Position numbers and translations under genes: made by a program. From Symbiodinium natans (taxonomy: Eukaryota > Sar > Dinophyceae > Suessiales > Symbiodiniaceae), in the NCBI GenBank assembly GCA_905221605.1, contig CAJNDS010002346.1, forward strand, positions 1,210,240-1,274,239: DNA of 64,000 bases, read 5' to 3'. This document shows, piece by piece, positions 44,997 to 55,728 of this stretch. Position 1 is the stretch's first letter; each line of letters starts with the position of its first letter. The notes beneath the pieces were generated by a model. That model was given only the letters and a program-made list of their open reading frames with translations. It was not told where the DNA came from and did no database searches.

Positions 44997-45318
44997 GGCC
45001 TCCGAGGGCCTCTCTGCGATAAGTGAGTTCCCCCCCCCCCCCCCCCAATTCTTCAAGCCTCGCGCCCAGACGTTGAGCTTAGAGTTTCGATACAGCCACC
45101 CCAGAAAAAGACGAGACTCACCACACCCTAAACGCAAGAAAACCCTAAACCCTACACCCGAAACCGTATACCCTAAACCGTAAACCGCAAACCCTAAACC
45201 CCAAACCCTAAACCCTAAACCTCTGCAAATCCTGGAGTGCTGCTGCGGGTGCTTCAGCCTCAAGTTGGAGATGCCCGAAGGGCTCGGCTTCACTGTCCAC
45301 AAACCCCCGAGCTCCTGA
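44997..45318 (+). CDS. last two exons of an unknown gene
   Basis: Exon 44997-45022 lies between CCGCAAG and a canonical GTGAGT donor and reads GLRGPLCD. Exon 45258-45318 follows GGGTGCTTCAG and reads LKLEMPEGLGFTVHKPPSS before TGA. The junction is in phase (GATAA + C). A possible preceding exon is 44820-44840 (KATRTE, GTGTGA donor). The family is not recognised. Confidence 0.5.
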
Positions 45319-45916
45319 ACCCAGCTTAGGGACCCGAAACCCTAAACCCTGAACCCTGAACCCTAGGGTTTGGGTGGCGAACCCTAAACCCTAAACCCTA
45401 AACCCGAAACCCTAAACCCTAAACCCCAACAACCTCACACCCACGTCCCGAAGCTCATTGAGACTTCTACTAACTGCTAAGCTCAGCTAGGCAAAACACG
45501 CGCTCCCTGTAAGTTGCAGGTCCTAGTCCTTCGCCTGTCCCGTGCGAGGGTGAGAGTCGATTTCTACACATGCTAGGCAAACCCTACACCCTAAACCCTA
45601 CACCCTACACCCTACACCCTAAACCCTAAACCCTACACCCTAAACCCTAAACCCTAAACCCTAAACCCTAAACCCTAAACCCTACACCCTAAACCCTAAA
45701 CCCTAAGACTTAGAGTCGGCCCTTATTCCCCTTTTACAGAGTCCCCTAGAAGCCCCTGTAAAAGCCAAAAAGGGCTTAGGGTTTAGGGTTTAGGCAGTAG
45801 GTTTTAGGGTTTAGGGCCTAGGGTTTAGGGTTTAGGGTCTAGGAAACTTATGCCTAGGTTACTGCCGGGCGCAGCAACCCTGAACCCCTGAACCCCTAAA
45901 CCCCTCAACAAACGCC

Positions 45917-48585
45917 ATGGCGGCTGCTCTGTGGCGAGGGGAGACAGGTCAATTTCTTCTTGTTTTTACGGGTTAGGTTCGAGGTCAAAGAACCGGCCAG
46001 ATCGTCCACAGCCCAGTAGCCAAAAGGCTTTGCTAGGGTTTCGGATCTAGGGTTTATTCAGAAGGGCTTAGGGCTTAGGGAAGAAGATCTTTGTTGCAGA
46101 CCAGGTTGCAGACCAGGAAGCCTTCAGGGACCGTCACCATAGGTGTTGCACAAAGGCAGTCGAGGATGACCCTAAACCGTAAACCTAAACCCTAATGCTT
46201 TGGATTATGGTTTAGGGGTCTATGTGCATATGGGGGGGGGGTCTCTCAGTCAGGAACCCATTTTTTGGTACCCCATTATGTAAAAATACATCAGGCTCCG
46301 TATGATAACAGGAACCCAAAAGGGCCCTAGTTTGGGTTTAGGGCTTAGGGCATAGGGCTTAGGGCATAGGGTTTAGGGCATAGTGCTTAGGGCTCGGGCT
46401 TTATAAGAGCTTAGGGTTTGGGCGCAGTGCTTAGGGCTTAGGCCTTGTAAGAGCTTAGGGTTTAGGGCTTCAAAAATGCTGGCGCGGCCTCAGTCCATGT
46501 ATCAAAAGGGATTCTGTATGCGGATTTGGGTGGAGGATTTGGGGCTTGGGGTTTAGGGTCTTGTCCCTAAACCCTAAACAATATGGGTTTATAAACCCGA
46601 AACCCGGCACCCTAAACCCTAAACCCTGAACCCTAAACCCTAAACCCCAAACCCCAAAACCCAAACCCCAAACCCCAAGCACAGCAGACAGAGGCTGCTT
46701 AGGCAGTGGCCTTGCCAGGCCCCGCCTGGCAGCTGCTCCGGCAAGTTGCCGCCCGGCCGAACAAGGACTGCGCGGTGTTTAGGGTTTCGGGTTTAGGGTT
46801 TAGGGTTCGGGTTTAGGGTTTCGGGTTTAGGGTTTAGGATTGAGGGGGTTAGGGTGTAGGGTCCTTAAGCCTTCATCCTTGCAAGACCTAAGCTGGTCCA
46901 AACTCGAAAGGTCACTAGGGTACCTCACATCTTCGACACCTACAAGTTACAAGTGCTAGGCTCAAAGCCCTTCGAAACCCAAAGCCCTCTCTGAATGCCC
47001 AAAATCTGGTTGCTGCGAAACCTGCCGGGCGCCATGCTGCCGATTCGGGTTTATAAACCCTATCTGGTTCGCGCAAATGATTTTACTGCAGGTTTACTTG
47101 GGCCTTCTGGTGAAAGGGTACTTGGTGGGGGGGAGTAGTGTATCAGTGTGTATATAACTATACATATACATATATATATATTTTATATTTAGATATTTAT
47201 ATATTTATACTAACATAAGAAATGCATAAGTGTGTCAAGTGCGTCTCTTTCTGTATTCATATATATATATATATAGATCATCTCAGAAAAAATGAGCCTT
47301 CAACCAAAGATCTCCGCAAATCTTTGTCCTCGTCCTCCTGCCCTGCAAGGACTGGCTGCCAAAGCTCGCAGCCTTACCGGAGGCCGGGCAGCAGCCTCGT
47401 TGAGGGTTAGCTTCAAAACCCAAGTAGGGTTTAGGGTTTAGGGTTTAGGGTTTAGGGTTTAGGGTTTAGGGTTTGGGGTTTGGGGTTTAGGGTTTAGGGG
47501 AAACACCCTCCCACGACTTTTTCCGTGCCCCGGTGCCTACGTAGAGAATTGCGCGCCTGAAATAGGGCTGCCTGTGTCCTTACAGAAACATTATCGCATC
47601 CTATCGATATGTCCCCACGGAGCGACGACAGTGAACGGGTGGAAACCCTAAACCCTGACCCCCCGAAACGCAAGCCCCGAAACCGTCCAAATATGAGGCT
47701 CAGGTCTCCGATCGAAAGGTATAGATGGAAGCGACAGAAAACCAGCGTCTCCGTCTCAAAACGTAAGCACGAACGTGAGCAGCAACAATACCCCAAAAAG
47801 GGGGCAAGATAAGACCCGTACCTTGGGCTTTTCCCGCTTATACAAAAACAGGCCTTCATAAGGATTCTACAAGAATCCCAACCCGTCTCGGCAACCTCAA
47901 GCCTTATCAACACTGAGACTAATAGTGCGAGCGGTCGCAATAATTGCTAGTCGATTCTCGTACGGCTCTATATAGTAAAACCCCGCAAAACCCTACTCTA
48001 AGGATTAAGGCCCCTTTATTGGCGGTGAGCCGCCCGTGCCAATCTTTCACGCCACGGCTTCGGGGAAATTGGGGCTTTAGGACTTTTAGCTTTGCAAGCT
48101 TGATGCTCAGGGTTGAGGCAGAAGGGCTCAGGGTTTAGAGGGTTTAGGGTTTGGGGTTTGGGGTTCTGCAAAATCATATACAGTCCTGAGTCCTAACGAA
48201 GCGCTATTTGCACGTGGCAGTGAAACTTCTAGTTTGGGAGTCGGAATAATTGCGAATCGTATTCCCGTGTGGGCCCTTCAGAATTTTGCTAGAATAACCC
48301 TCCCCAAAAGCCTATCCTAATTATTTAGGGCCCCTATAGTAGCCCTAAACCCCAAACCCCAAACCCCAAACCCCAAACCCCAAACCCCAAACCCCAAACC
48401 CCAAACCCCAAACCCCAAACCCCAAACCCCAAACCCTAAACCCTAAACCCTAAACCCTAAACCCTAAACCCTCACCTCGGCATCTGCGCTGCAAGTCGGC
48501 GCAGGCAGCCGAGACCACCGGGGAGCTGGCGGCAGCGGATGCGCCCCATGGCATGAACCTCCAGGACGCCCAGAAGTTGTGTTAG
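45917..48585 (+). CDS. six-exon gene, complete, 127-residue protein of unknown function
   Basis: Exons are 45917-45947 (ATG, MAAALWRGET), 46100-46132, 46719-46774 (PAWQLLRQVAARPNKDCA), 46985-47048, 47287-47405 (KMSLQPKISANLCPRPP...) and 48505-48585 (AETTGELAAADAPHG...LC, TAG). The phases 1, 1, 0, 1, 0 all agree, and the sum is 128 codons including the stop. All donors are GT. The Ala/Arg-rich, low-acid N-terminal half could be an organelle targeting region, but this is inference. The donor of exon 2 could also be at 46143; 46133 is preferred because it gives the most protein-like join. The family is not recognised. Confidence 0.5.
47581..47812 (+). CDS. basic open frame within an intron, uncertain
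   Basis: A + frame after CTTACAG reads SPRSDDSERVETL and then a very Arg/Lys-rich stretch (RSPIERYRWKRQKTS) to a TAA. A longer minus-strand frame (47494-47940) overlaps it. It lies in the intron 47406-48504. It may be an alternative last exon of the gene at 45917. Confidence 0.25.
48345..48475. repeat. (CCCCAAA)n then (CCCTAAA)n
   Basis: About twelve CCCCAAA units followed by normal units. It directly precedes the exon at 48505. Confidence 0.95.
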
Positions 48586-48667
48586 GATCCCTAAGCCCTA
48601 AAAACCGTGTTTAGGGTTGAGGGTTTAGAGTTTAGGGTTTTAGGGTTGGGCCCCAAAATTAAGGCCA

Positions 48668-48757
48668 TTTCGGGACAATTAAGCCTAGCTAAGGTTATTT
48701 AAGGGGGGAACCTAGGGGGGTAGTATATAGAGAGGGGGGTAGTAGCGGAACCCATGA
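48668..48757. mobile_element. MITE-like inverted repeat, family E
   Basis: It shares GGTTATTTAAGGGG and the GGAACCCATGAT terminus with 38838-38957. A CCCTAAA tract follows its end. Confidence 0.7.
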
Positions 48758-48801
48758 TCTAAACCCTAAACCCTAAACCCTAAACCCTAAACCCATGATC
48801 T
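48749..48801. repeat. CCCTAAA tract flanked by a 12-bp duplication
   Basis: AACCCATGATCT at 48749-48760 and again at 48790-48801, with about four CCCTAAA units between. Confidence 0.8.
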
Positions 48802-48813
48802 TCGACGTTTGAA

Positions 48814-51794
48814 ATGCAGGGCTGGGGCCGGCTTGGCTGGCATACGTCCATCCATTTTCCCAGAGCCGAGGGCCAGGGCTTTCAGGGGCCTCGCAGGGGC
48901 ACCTTTCAGGGGTATGTATATATATATATATACATATATGTAAATAGATACATAAGTATAAATAAATAAATAAATATATATATATATATATACATATTTA
49001 TTTATTTATTTATATATTTATATAATATAGGGCCTTAATTCCCTCATTCCCTACTAATAACCCTCCAGGTTAAGCATGACAAGGAGGGACCCCCTGGAAG
49101 CGGCACGCAGTCTTATTCTATAACCCCTGTACGTGCCTTCTATTAGTTCCCAGATACCTAAAGTAGCCCTAAGCCCGAAACCCCATACATCCCCTATAGA
49201 ACCCCGATATATACCCTATATGTACCGTCTGCACACTCCTATAAACCTAAGTAGCCCCAACGTAGTCCCTAACTTGGCTTTCTTCTGGCTGGCTCTAAGG
49301 ACCTTAACTTTTTCGGTTTTTGTATAAACTACAATAAGGAGCCTAAAGGATAAACTTTTAGGGGGGTTCAGAAGTCAGCCAAGAGGATTGCTCCTTCCGT
49401 TCCTTGATCCTGAGGCTTCGGAAGCACCTGCAGCCTAGCGCAGGCCACCAGAGGGAGAGAGAGAGGTTTAGGGTTTAGGGTTTAGGGTTTAGGGTTTAGG
49501 GTTTTGGGTTTAGGGTTTAGGGTTTAGGGTTTAGAGTCAGAAGCATTTTCACTCACTGTTGGTGTTTAATGTTCGTTGTTTTTGTATTGGATACAGCTTT
49601 GTGTGATAAACAGTAGATTTCACAATAAGAGTGATTTTATTGTTGGTGGTTTAAATAAACCCTAAGCCTGACTCCCCCAAAACTTGGTTTTTGTTCTTGA
49701 CCTTGTTGGCTTGCGGGTCCGTGGAAGAAGGATTCCGAACTCCCCTGCTGGAAACCAGGTCGATTCCCAATGCCTCGTCAAGCCTTTGGGGGGGGGGGGG
49801 GGGAACTGCTGCCCTAAACTTGGAATGTTCCCCCTTATACTAACAGTCCTTAGTAGGGTCATAGTACCCCCGACTAGAATCCCTATTAAAGACTGTTAGT
49901 ACAAGGAAACCCTTTTCACTTCGGACTTCGGGTTTCGGTTTTGGAGCTTCGGGGCATCTAGGAGGCTTTAGATCTAAACCATAGACCGTGTGAGAGTCGA
50001 AGCCCTAAACCACTCCTTGCAGTGGGGGAGCATTTTTTGCTGTATTTGTTTAGGGAGAAGAGTTTGGGGTGTAGGGTGCTTAGAATCTAGTTTTTCGGTG
50101 GGCTCAGTCTTTGGATGACCTTCTGGTTTAGAGCCTGTTGAGAATTTGAACCCCCCCCCCCCCCCCCCCAACAGAAACACAGAAACAAAAACCGACACCA
50201 CAAAACCGCAAAACGTGGCCCCCGAACTGAACCCTAACCCTAAACCCCTCACCCATAAACCCTTAACCCTAAACCCCAAACCGCTAACCCCTAAACCCAA
50301 ACCCTACTGCCAGGAATACCAGACCCCCTTCGCACGCGGCTGCGGGATGCTGGCGTGGCGGGCCTGGCCTCGGCCACGCAGGCTTTCTGGAGTGTTTGGG
50401 TTTAGGGTTTAGGGTTTCGGACTTATAGGGTTTAGGGTTTAGGGCCGCGCAAATGTGCGTCTTGGTGGTCCCAGCTGATCTGCGTCTTGGTTCAACAAAG
50501 GGTGTAGGGCTTAGGGTTTTGGGTTTAGGGAGGCCGAAACATGAGAGCAATGCTTGAGGCACCGGAGAACATCCCAGACCGAAGGCATTGGTGTCTACCC
50601 TTCCGTGGTTTCAGCTCGCGGCCCACGCTTGGAGCGCTAATCTTTAGGGTTCAGGGTCTAGGGTTTAGGGGAACCCTATAGTAACTAATTATAACTGTAC
50701 TTACAACCCACTTATAAGCCCCTTAAGTGCCCTAATGTGGTTATAATAAGTACAGTTAAGTACCATGAACCTCCAAGTACCTGAAAACATCCAGGGATCC
50801 CGGGTGCTTATAATCCTTGCCCACGGAAGACCCAAAGCACCTCTATAGACCCTAAGAGCTTATTCCCCAAACGAACCTGTAAACCCTAGAGCCTAAAGCC
50901 TAAACACCCCTAAAATCCCTCGAGCTTAAACCCCGAACACCCCCCAATAGCCCCTAGAGCCTAAATCCCCCCGTAAAAACTCTAGAGTCGAAACCCCAAA
51001 CACCCCCAAAAACCCCAGAGCCTAAACTGGCAGAGAAAGAGTGAGAGAGAGAGAGAGAGAGAAAAAAAAAACACATCAACCCCAAACACGCCTATAGACC
51101 CTAAAGCCAAAACAGGTCTAGGCCCTCGAGCCTAAACCGCAACACCCCTATATACCCGAGAGCCCAAACGCAAAACACCTCTACAGACCCTAAAGCCCAA
51201 GCCCCAAACACCCCTATAAACCCCAGAGCCCAAACCCAAAGCACCCCTTTAGACCCCAGACCCGAGAGACCACAAACACCCCTGCAAACCCTAGAGCCTA
51301 AACCCCAAACACCCGTGTAGACCCCAGAGCCAAAACCCAAAACACCCGACCCTAGAGCCGAAACCCCAAGCATGCCTCCTAGAGCCTAAACCCCAAAACA
51401 CCCCTACAGACCCGACAGCCGAAACCCTAGAACCTAAAACCTAAACCATAAACCCTAAACCCTAAGCCCTAAGCCTTAAACCCCAAGCCCTAAGCCCTAA
51501 GCCCTAAACCCTAAACCCTAAACCCTAAACCCTAAACCCTAAACCCTAAACCCTAAACCCTAAACCCTAAACCCTAAACCCTAAACCCTAAACCCTAAAC
51601 CCTAAACCCTAAACCCTAAACCCAAACCCTAGAGCCTCGGAGTTGGTACAGGCTTACGCTCTCCTCCGTGTCCGTGATGGTCCCGCGGCTCTGTCGCATA
51701 CGGAGGCATGGGTGTCAGGACTTAGGGGAACCCATAAATCAATCCCCAAAGCCAGAAATCTTAACCTGGGTTGGGTGGTAGGCTGGAGCAAGCC

Positions 51795-51848
<54 letters not shown>

Positions 51849-52388
51849 TGAGAGAGAGAGAGAGAGTGAGAGAGATAAAGAGAGAGAGAGAGAGAGAGAG
51901 AGAGCGTGAGAGAGACAGATGAAGGGTTTAGTTGGCTACAAGGGGTCAGGAAAGGTTCGTCGCTCTGCTACCGACAATAGAAAGGACATGATGCGGTGCG
52001 CAAAAGAATCAAGGATAACATGACCTGGGATAACTATTGCCCCTTTCCTACGCAAGTAAGTACCCTAAACCAAACGCCACAAACCCCTAAACCCCGAATA
52101 ACTACACCTAGACCCTGGCTTGCATGGTAGTCCTAAACTCAAATCTAGGACCTTGTGCCCTGTATTTTGTGGAGTCTCGGCTGAACCCTAAAACCCCTGC
52201 CCCCTCAACCGGTTTAGGGCTAGGGTTTAGGGTTTAGGGTCTAGGGTTTAGGGTTTAGGGTCCCTAAGCCCCCTAACCGAAATGACAAGGTTTTGGCAGA
52301 GCTCTGCGACCGAACTAAGCAGTTGGCGGAGAACGGCGCGTTTCTCGACGAGGAGGGCCGAGCCCACCCTGTACCGAAGGGACCTTGA
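48814..52388 (+). CDS. eight-exon gene, complete, 203-residue protein of unknown function
   Basis: Exons are 48814-48911 (ATG, MQGWGRLGWHTSIHFPRAEG; GTATGT donor), 49069-49109, 49372-49443 (GC donor), 50314-50391 (PDPLRTRLRDAGVAGLASAT), 50533-50633 (RNMRAMLEAPENIPDRRHWC; GC donor), 51652-51711 (AYALLRVRDGPAALSHTEAW), 51981-52055 (HDAVRKRIKDNMTWDNYCPF; GTAAGT donor) and 52302-52388 (CDRTKQLAENGAFLDEEGRA, TGA). Every junction agrees in phase and the sum is 204 codons. The basic, Gly/Arg-rich start could be a mitochondrial presequence (inference). A different last exon, 51955-52023, in another frame would also fit. The family is not recognised. Confidence 0.55.
48913..49060. repeat. TA-rich microsatellite with a family B right arm
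   Basis: TATG/TA/AAATA repeats end in CCTTAATTCCCTCATTCCCT. It fills the first intron of the gene at 48814. Confidence 0.8.
49822..49905. mobile_element. MITE-like inverted repeat, family C
   Basis: GGAATGTTCCCCCTTATACT at the left is matched by ATTAAAGACTGTTAGTACAAGG at the right. It lies in an intron of the gene at 48814. Confidence 0.7.
50680..50780. mobile_element. MITE-like inverted repeat, family A
   Basis: It carries AACTAATTATAACTGTACTT and the end TACCATGAACCTCCAAGT. It lies in an intron of the gene at 48814. Confidence 0.75.
50860..51425. repeat. minisatellite, about 30-36-bp unit
   Basis: Repeated units contain CCCTAGAGCCTAAACCCCAA and ACACCCCTATAGACC, drifting in sequence. It lies in an intron and passes directly into CCCTAAA arrays (51432-51625). 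Confidence 0.8.
51432..51625. repeat. CCCTAAA array
   Basis: CCCTAAG/CCCTAAA units becoming near-perfect CCCTAAA, upstream of the exon at 51652. Confidence 0.95.
51797..51917. repeat. (GA)n microsatellite
   Basis: GA with occasional TG or AA interruptions. Confidence 0.95.
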
Positions 52389-52570
52389 CACGAGTACATT
52401 AGGGTCCAGGGTTTAGGGCTTAGGGTTTAGGAGTCTGGGTCCAAAAGGGTTTAGGGTTTAGGGTTTAGGGTTTAGGGAGATTATTTGCTTAAGAACCCCC
52501 CCCCCCCCCGGGCAAAAATGTATTCGCCCTGGGCGACGAAGAGTTTTCTTTTGGGGCGGGAGGGTAGTTT

Positions 52571-52712
52571 CATGGTCGCTTAGCATGGCTCAAATGGGGC
52601 CCCCTTAGCTACCCCTTATATACCCTATACAACCCAAGGGCCCATACTAGTACTTCAGAACCTTTTAAAGGAAGATTAAGGGCCCATCATGGCCCATCTA
52701 AGTACCCGGTAC
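52571..52712. mobile_element. MITE-like inverted repeat, family F
   Basis: TTTCATGGTCGCTTAGCATG at the left and an inverse right arm (GGGCCCATCATGGCCCATC), with CCCTTATATACC in the core. Confidence 0.6.
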
Positions 52713-52973
52713 CCCTTCGAGTTGGGATGCTTCCCGTTATACTAACAGTCCTAAACCCTAAACCCCAAACCCCAACCCCCAAACCCCCAACCCCAAACCC
52801 CAAACCCTCCCCAGCCGCAGGCAACTTCTGTCAGCGCCCCAAAACTATATCCCCCTTGGGAATCATTTTTTATTTTTGTTTATAACCCTAAACCCTTTAA
52901 ACCCTAAACCCTAAACCCAAGAGGATATTAAACATATTGTTTTTATTAGGGTTCTAAGGGGAGTATAGAAAAG

Positions 52974-53846
52974 ATTTCCGCCGATCAAACCGTGGACTTG
53001 GGGGCTGCGGAGCTCTCAGAGACCTTCCTGAGGCGTCTCCCTCAAAGGGTCTAGGGTTTAGGGTTTAGGGTTTCGGGTTTAGGGTTTAGGGTTTAGCGAC
53101 CACTTCCTTGGCAGTGGTTGAACTGTACAGTACACTTCAGGTTTTGGGTTAAGGGCTCACCTGAAGAAACCCAAAACCTACTTTTGTGTAGGCTGCCTAC
53201 TGAGAATCCTAGAAGGGGTTCTATGGCAACGACCTGAGTTCCGCTTCATTCTTTGGTGAAGGCCTGGCACACCCGGAGAGCCCAATACCCCCTAATTCAG
53301 GAAGATACCTTAAATCAAAGTAGGGCTTAGGGCTCAGGGCTTAGGGCTTGGGGCTTGGGGCTTAGGGCTTTAGGGTTTAGGATCGCTACTATGATTTTGA
53401 GGTATATTCCTGAGTTAAGGGGTATTGGGCTCTTTGAGCAGGCGACAGCAGCTGCACATCTCCTCGACAGCCTGGGCAAGCTGGCTTCGCGGGGTGAGGC
53501 GTGCACTTGGGTCGTTCTCTAGCCAGGGGTCCCTTTTGGGGTCCCTAAACCCTAAACCCTAAACCCTTTTACATCTTAGGGTAGTTACAGGGTCCCTAGT
53601 GTGGTTCCTTATCTTCTCCCAAGGGTTCTGATGCATGGGCCATATAAGGGGTATATAAGGGGTCCCCTTCCAACGGCCCCTTTTAAGGGACCACGTAACT
53701 TCCCTGAGATTTATAAGGGTGCCGTGCTACATGTAGGACCAGTGAACCCTAAACCCTAAACCCTGAACTGCCACCTGAAGGTGCTTTGGTGTAGAGGTGT
53801 GCAAGAGGCTTCGCGAATGTTTTGGGGGTGTAGGGGTGTGGGATAA
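52974..53846 (+). CDS. three terminal exons of an unknown gene
   Basis: Exons 52974-53048 (SADQTVDLGAAELSETFLRR), 53442-53493 (ATAAAHLLDSLGKLASR) and 53797-53846 (VQEASRMFWG..., TAA) agree in phase. They give 58 codons plus stop, 5' incomplete. Donors are GTCTAG and GTGAGG. The region is predicted mostly helical. The intron before 53442 ends within an inverted-repeat element whose right arm abuts the acceptor. The family is not recognised. Confidence 0.45.
53277..53441. mobile_element. inverted-repeat element, family G, ending at an acceptor
   Basis: Left arm GAGAGCCCAATACCCCCTAA and right arm TTAAGGGGTATTGGGCTCTT are complementary. A TTAGGGCTTAGGG-type tract lies between. A relative is at 58508-58672 and a partial copy at 44888. 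Confidence 0.75.
53563..53707. mobile_element. MITE-like inverted repeat, family F
   Basis: It contains TTCTGATGCATGGGCC and TATATAAGGGGTCCCCTTCC with complementary ends. It lies in the intron 53494-53796. Confidence 0.65.
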
Positions 53847-54137
53847 CACGGGAGTTTCGTGTGTTGTTGTGTGTTTTTTCTGCGTATTGCTGTGGGATTG
53901 GTGGAAGCAGACAAAATGAATTAGGGTTTAGGGTTTAGGGGTTTAATTACCTTTGTAAGAACCAGGTTCAAACCATAGAGGAAGGTTCTTTTGATTGAAG
54001 CCAATGAGGCGACTTGTTGAATGTCATGAGCCTAAGCCAAAAAGCCCTTGAATAGCAGCTGAATAGCATGCCTTTCGCGCAGTCGTTTTCCTAGCCAGCA
54101 CTTCCTGCGGTTCGTGCGCTGCCTGCGGGACACAGCG

Positions 54138-54637
54138 ATGACCAAGATGAGGACTGCGCCGTCGAAGCTAATCCTCGCATCGTGCTGCGCCTACCTGGCA
54201 CTCCATGGGTTGGCCCCCAGTACGTTTTCCATTGCACGCCCCGGTATGAACGCAGATGACTTCGAAATTCGATCGGCACCAAACATCGGGGTAAGATGAT
54301 GTCGCAGTTGCCAGAAGAGGATCCCGAGTACTGCCAGTGGGCAGTGCAGCTCCCGGACCCATCACCAGAGATGCAGAAGATTGCCGACTATGTGAAGAAG
54401 CACGCTCCAGAGGTCGCAGATGCGGAGCCAGTGATCAACCTCAAAAAGTACAGGGGCACAGGAGCTACCATTCCAGAGCTTGTTGAGATGGATCCCGGGT
54501 ATCTGGAGTGGATCGTGCGAACAGCGCAGGGCAACGATCCGGGGGCCGCCATGCTGAAGATTGCACAGTACCTAGCCAAGCACTACCCAGACTTGGTAGC
54601 CAGAGCCTTGGCGGATGGGGAGGACAAGTACATGTGA
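54138..54637 (+). pseudogene. signal-leader protein with duplicated DPxYxxW motif, frameshifted
   Basis: From ATG 54138 a leader reads MTKMRTAPSKLILASCCAYL with a hydrophobic core and continues to FEIRSAPNIGV, ending at TGA 54297. A second frame carries the mature part. It is open from 54260 and reads GTKHRGKMMSQLPEEDPEYC into QWAV, then a repeat of the motif (IPELVEMDPGYLEWIVRTAQ) and ends at TGA 54635. The GKHRGK segment lies upstream of the apparent ATG at 54296, so the true protein must cross frames between about 54240 and 54290. Either a 1-2-nt indel has broken the gene or the assembly has an error. DPxYxxW repeats occur next to exonuclease domains and in dinoflagellate proteins, as I recall. 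The leader suggests ER or plastid targeting (inference). It is intronless, unlike its neighbours. Confidence 0.6.
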
Positions 54638-55229
54638 GAGAAGCGAAGGTGACTGGACTTGCAACAAGCCACCGGGCCTGGAATGCACAACGCATTGGGC
54701 CAAGTAGGTTTTGTTTTGGGGAAGAGCCCGCGGAGAGATTTAGGACTTTAGGGTTGCGAATTGCGCAGAACCTCGTAGCACCCCCCTTACCCAGTTCAGG
54801 CGTTCGTCACAAGCCGACCAGCTTCTGGGCTTCCCTAAACCCTAAACCCTGAACCGTGAACCCTAAACCCTGAAACTCTGACCCCGCGTCATTATCAAAA
54901 GCTTTAAGCCAGTTTAGACCGATTTCAACCCTGACATGTCCCGGTTGGCTCTGAGGCCTTTTCAGCTTCTTGGTTTAGAGTTAGAGTTTAGGGTTTAGGG
55001 TTTAGGGCCGGTGCTGCAGTTTGTGGGTGTGTGAAGTGGGGGTTCCTTTCTGGCCATCACCAAGTCCCAGTTGCAAAAGGGTTTTGGGTTTTGGGTTTTT
55101 TTTGTCTCAGGCTTGGGGTGTGGCTTGCTTTGGCTTCCAAGGATAGTTTGTGCCCTGTGCAAGCATTGAAAGGAGAAACATCATGGTGAGAGGGGTCGCC
55201 AGCAAAGATGTCTGTAATCTCCTGCCCCT

Positions 55230-55372
55230 ACTTGGAGGTTCATGGTACTTAGTAACTAAGTATGACTGTACTTATAACCCACTTAGAAGCCCCTGAGGTG
55301 CCCTAATATGGTTATAAGTACAGTTATAAGTGCAGCCATAATTGGTTACTAAGTACCATGAACCTCCATGTA
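55230..55372. mobile_element. MITE-like inverted repeat, family A, near full length
   Basis: ACTTGGAGGTTCATGGTACT to AAGTACCATGAACCTCCATG. This is the best-preserved copy, with about 50-bp arms. Confidence 0.85.
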
Positions 55373-55728
55373 ACATTAACCCCCCCCCCCCCCCCCCCCC
55401 CCCAATATTAAATACACCCCCTCGGATACTGTAATAGAACTCTAAGGGGGGTTGTAATAGTCGGGGGAAGGGAGGAATGGATGCACTTCCATTCAGGTTT
55501 TGATTTGCTCCGGGGTTCTGATGATCAACTGCAGCTCTGATGATCAATAGCATCATCTGTACATGGCGGGAGGGCGATTGCTCTTGAATGCCTTGATTGG
55601 CAAGGGATAAGCTATCGCAGGACACTTCGTTTTGTGTTGTGGCTTTCAAACCCTAAACCCTAAACCCTAAACCCTAAACCCTAAGCCCTAAGCCCTAAGC
55701 CCTAAACCCTAAACCTGTTCACCTGAAG

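Noticed and set aside
47494-47940. 148-codon minus-strand ORF
   Set aside because: It is hydrophobic and Cys/Ser-rich, includes translated telomere-type repeat (GFRV), and overlaps a hydrophilic + frame. It lies in an intron of a + strand gene. Not accepted, though not excluded.
52008-52055. Similarity of RIKDNMTWDNY to HNH-type nuclease motifs
   Set aside because: The following histidine/aspartate motif of HNH nucleases is absent, so it is probably coincidence.
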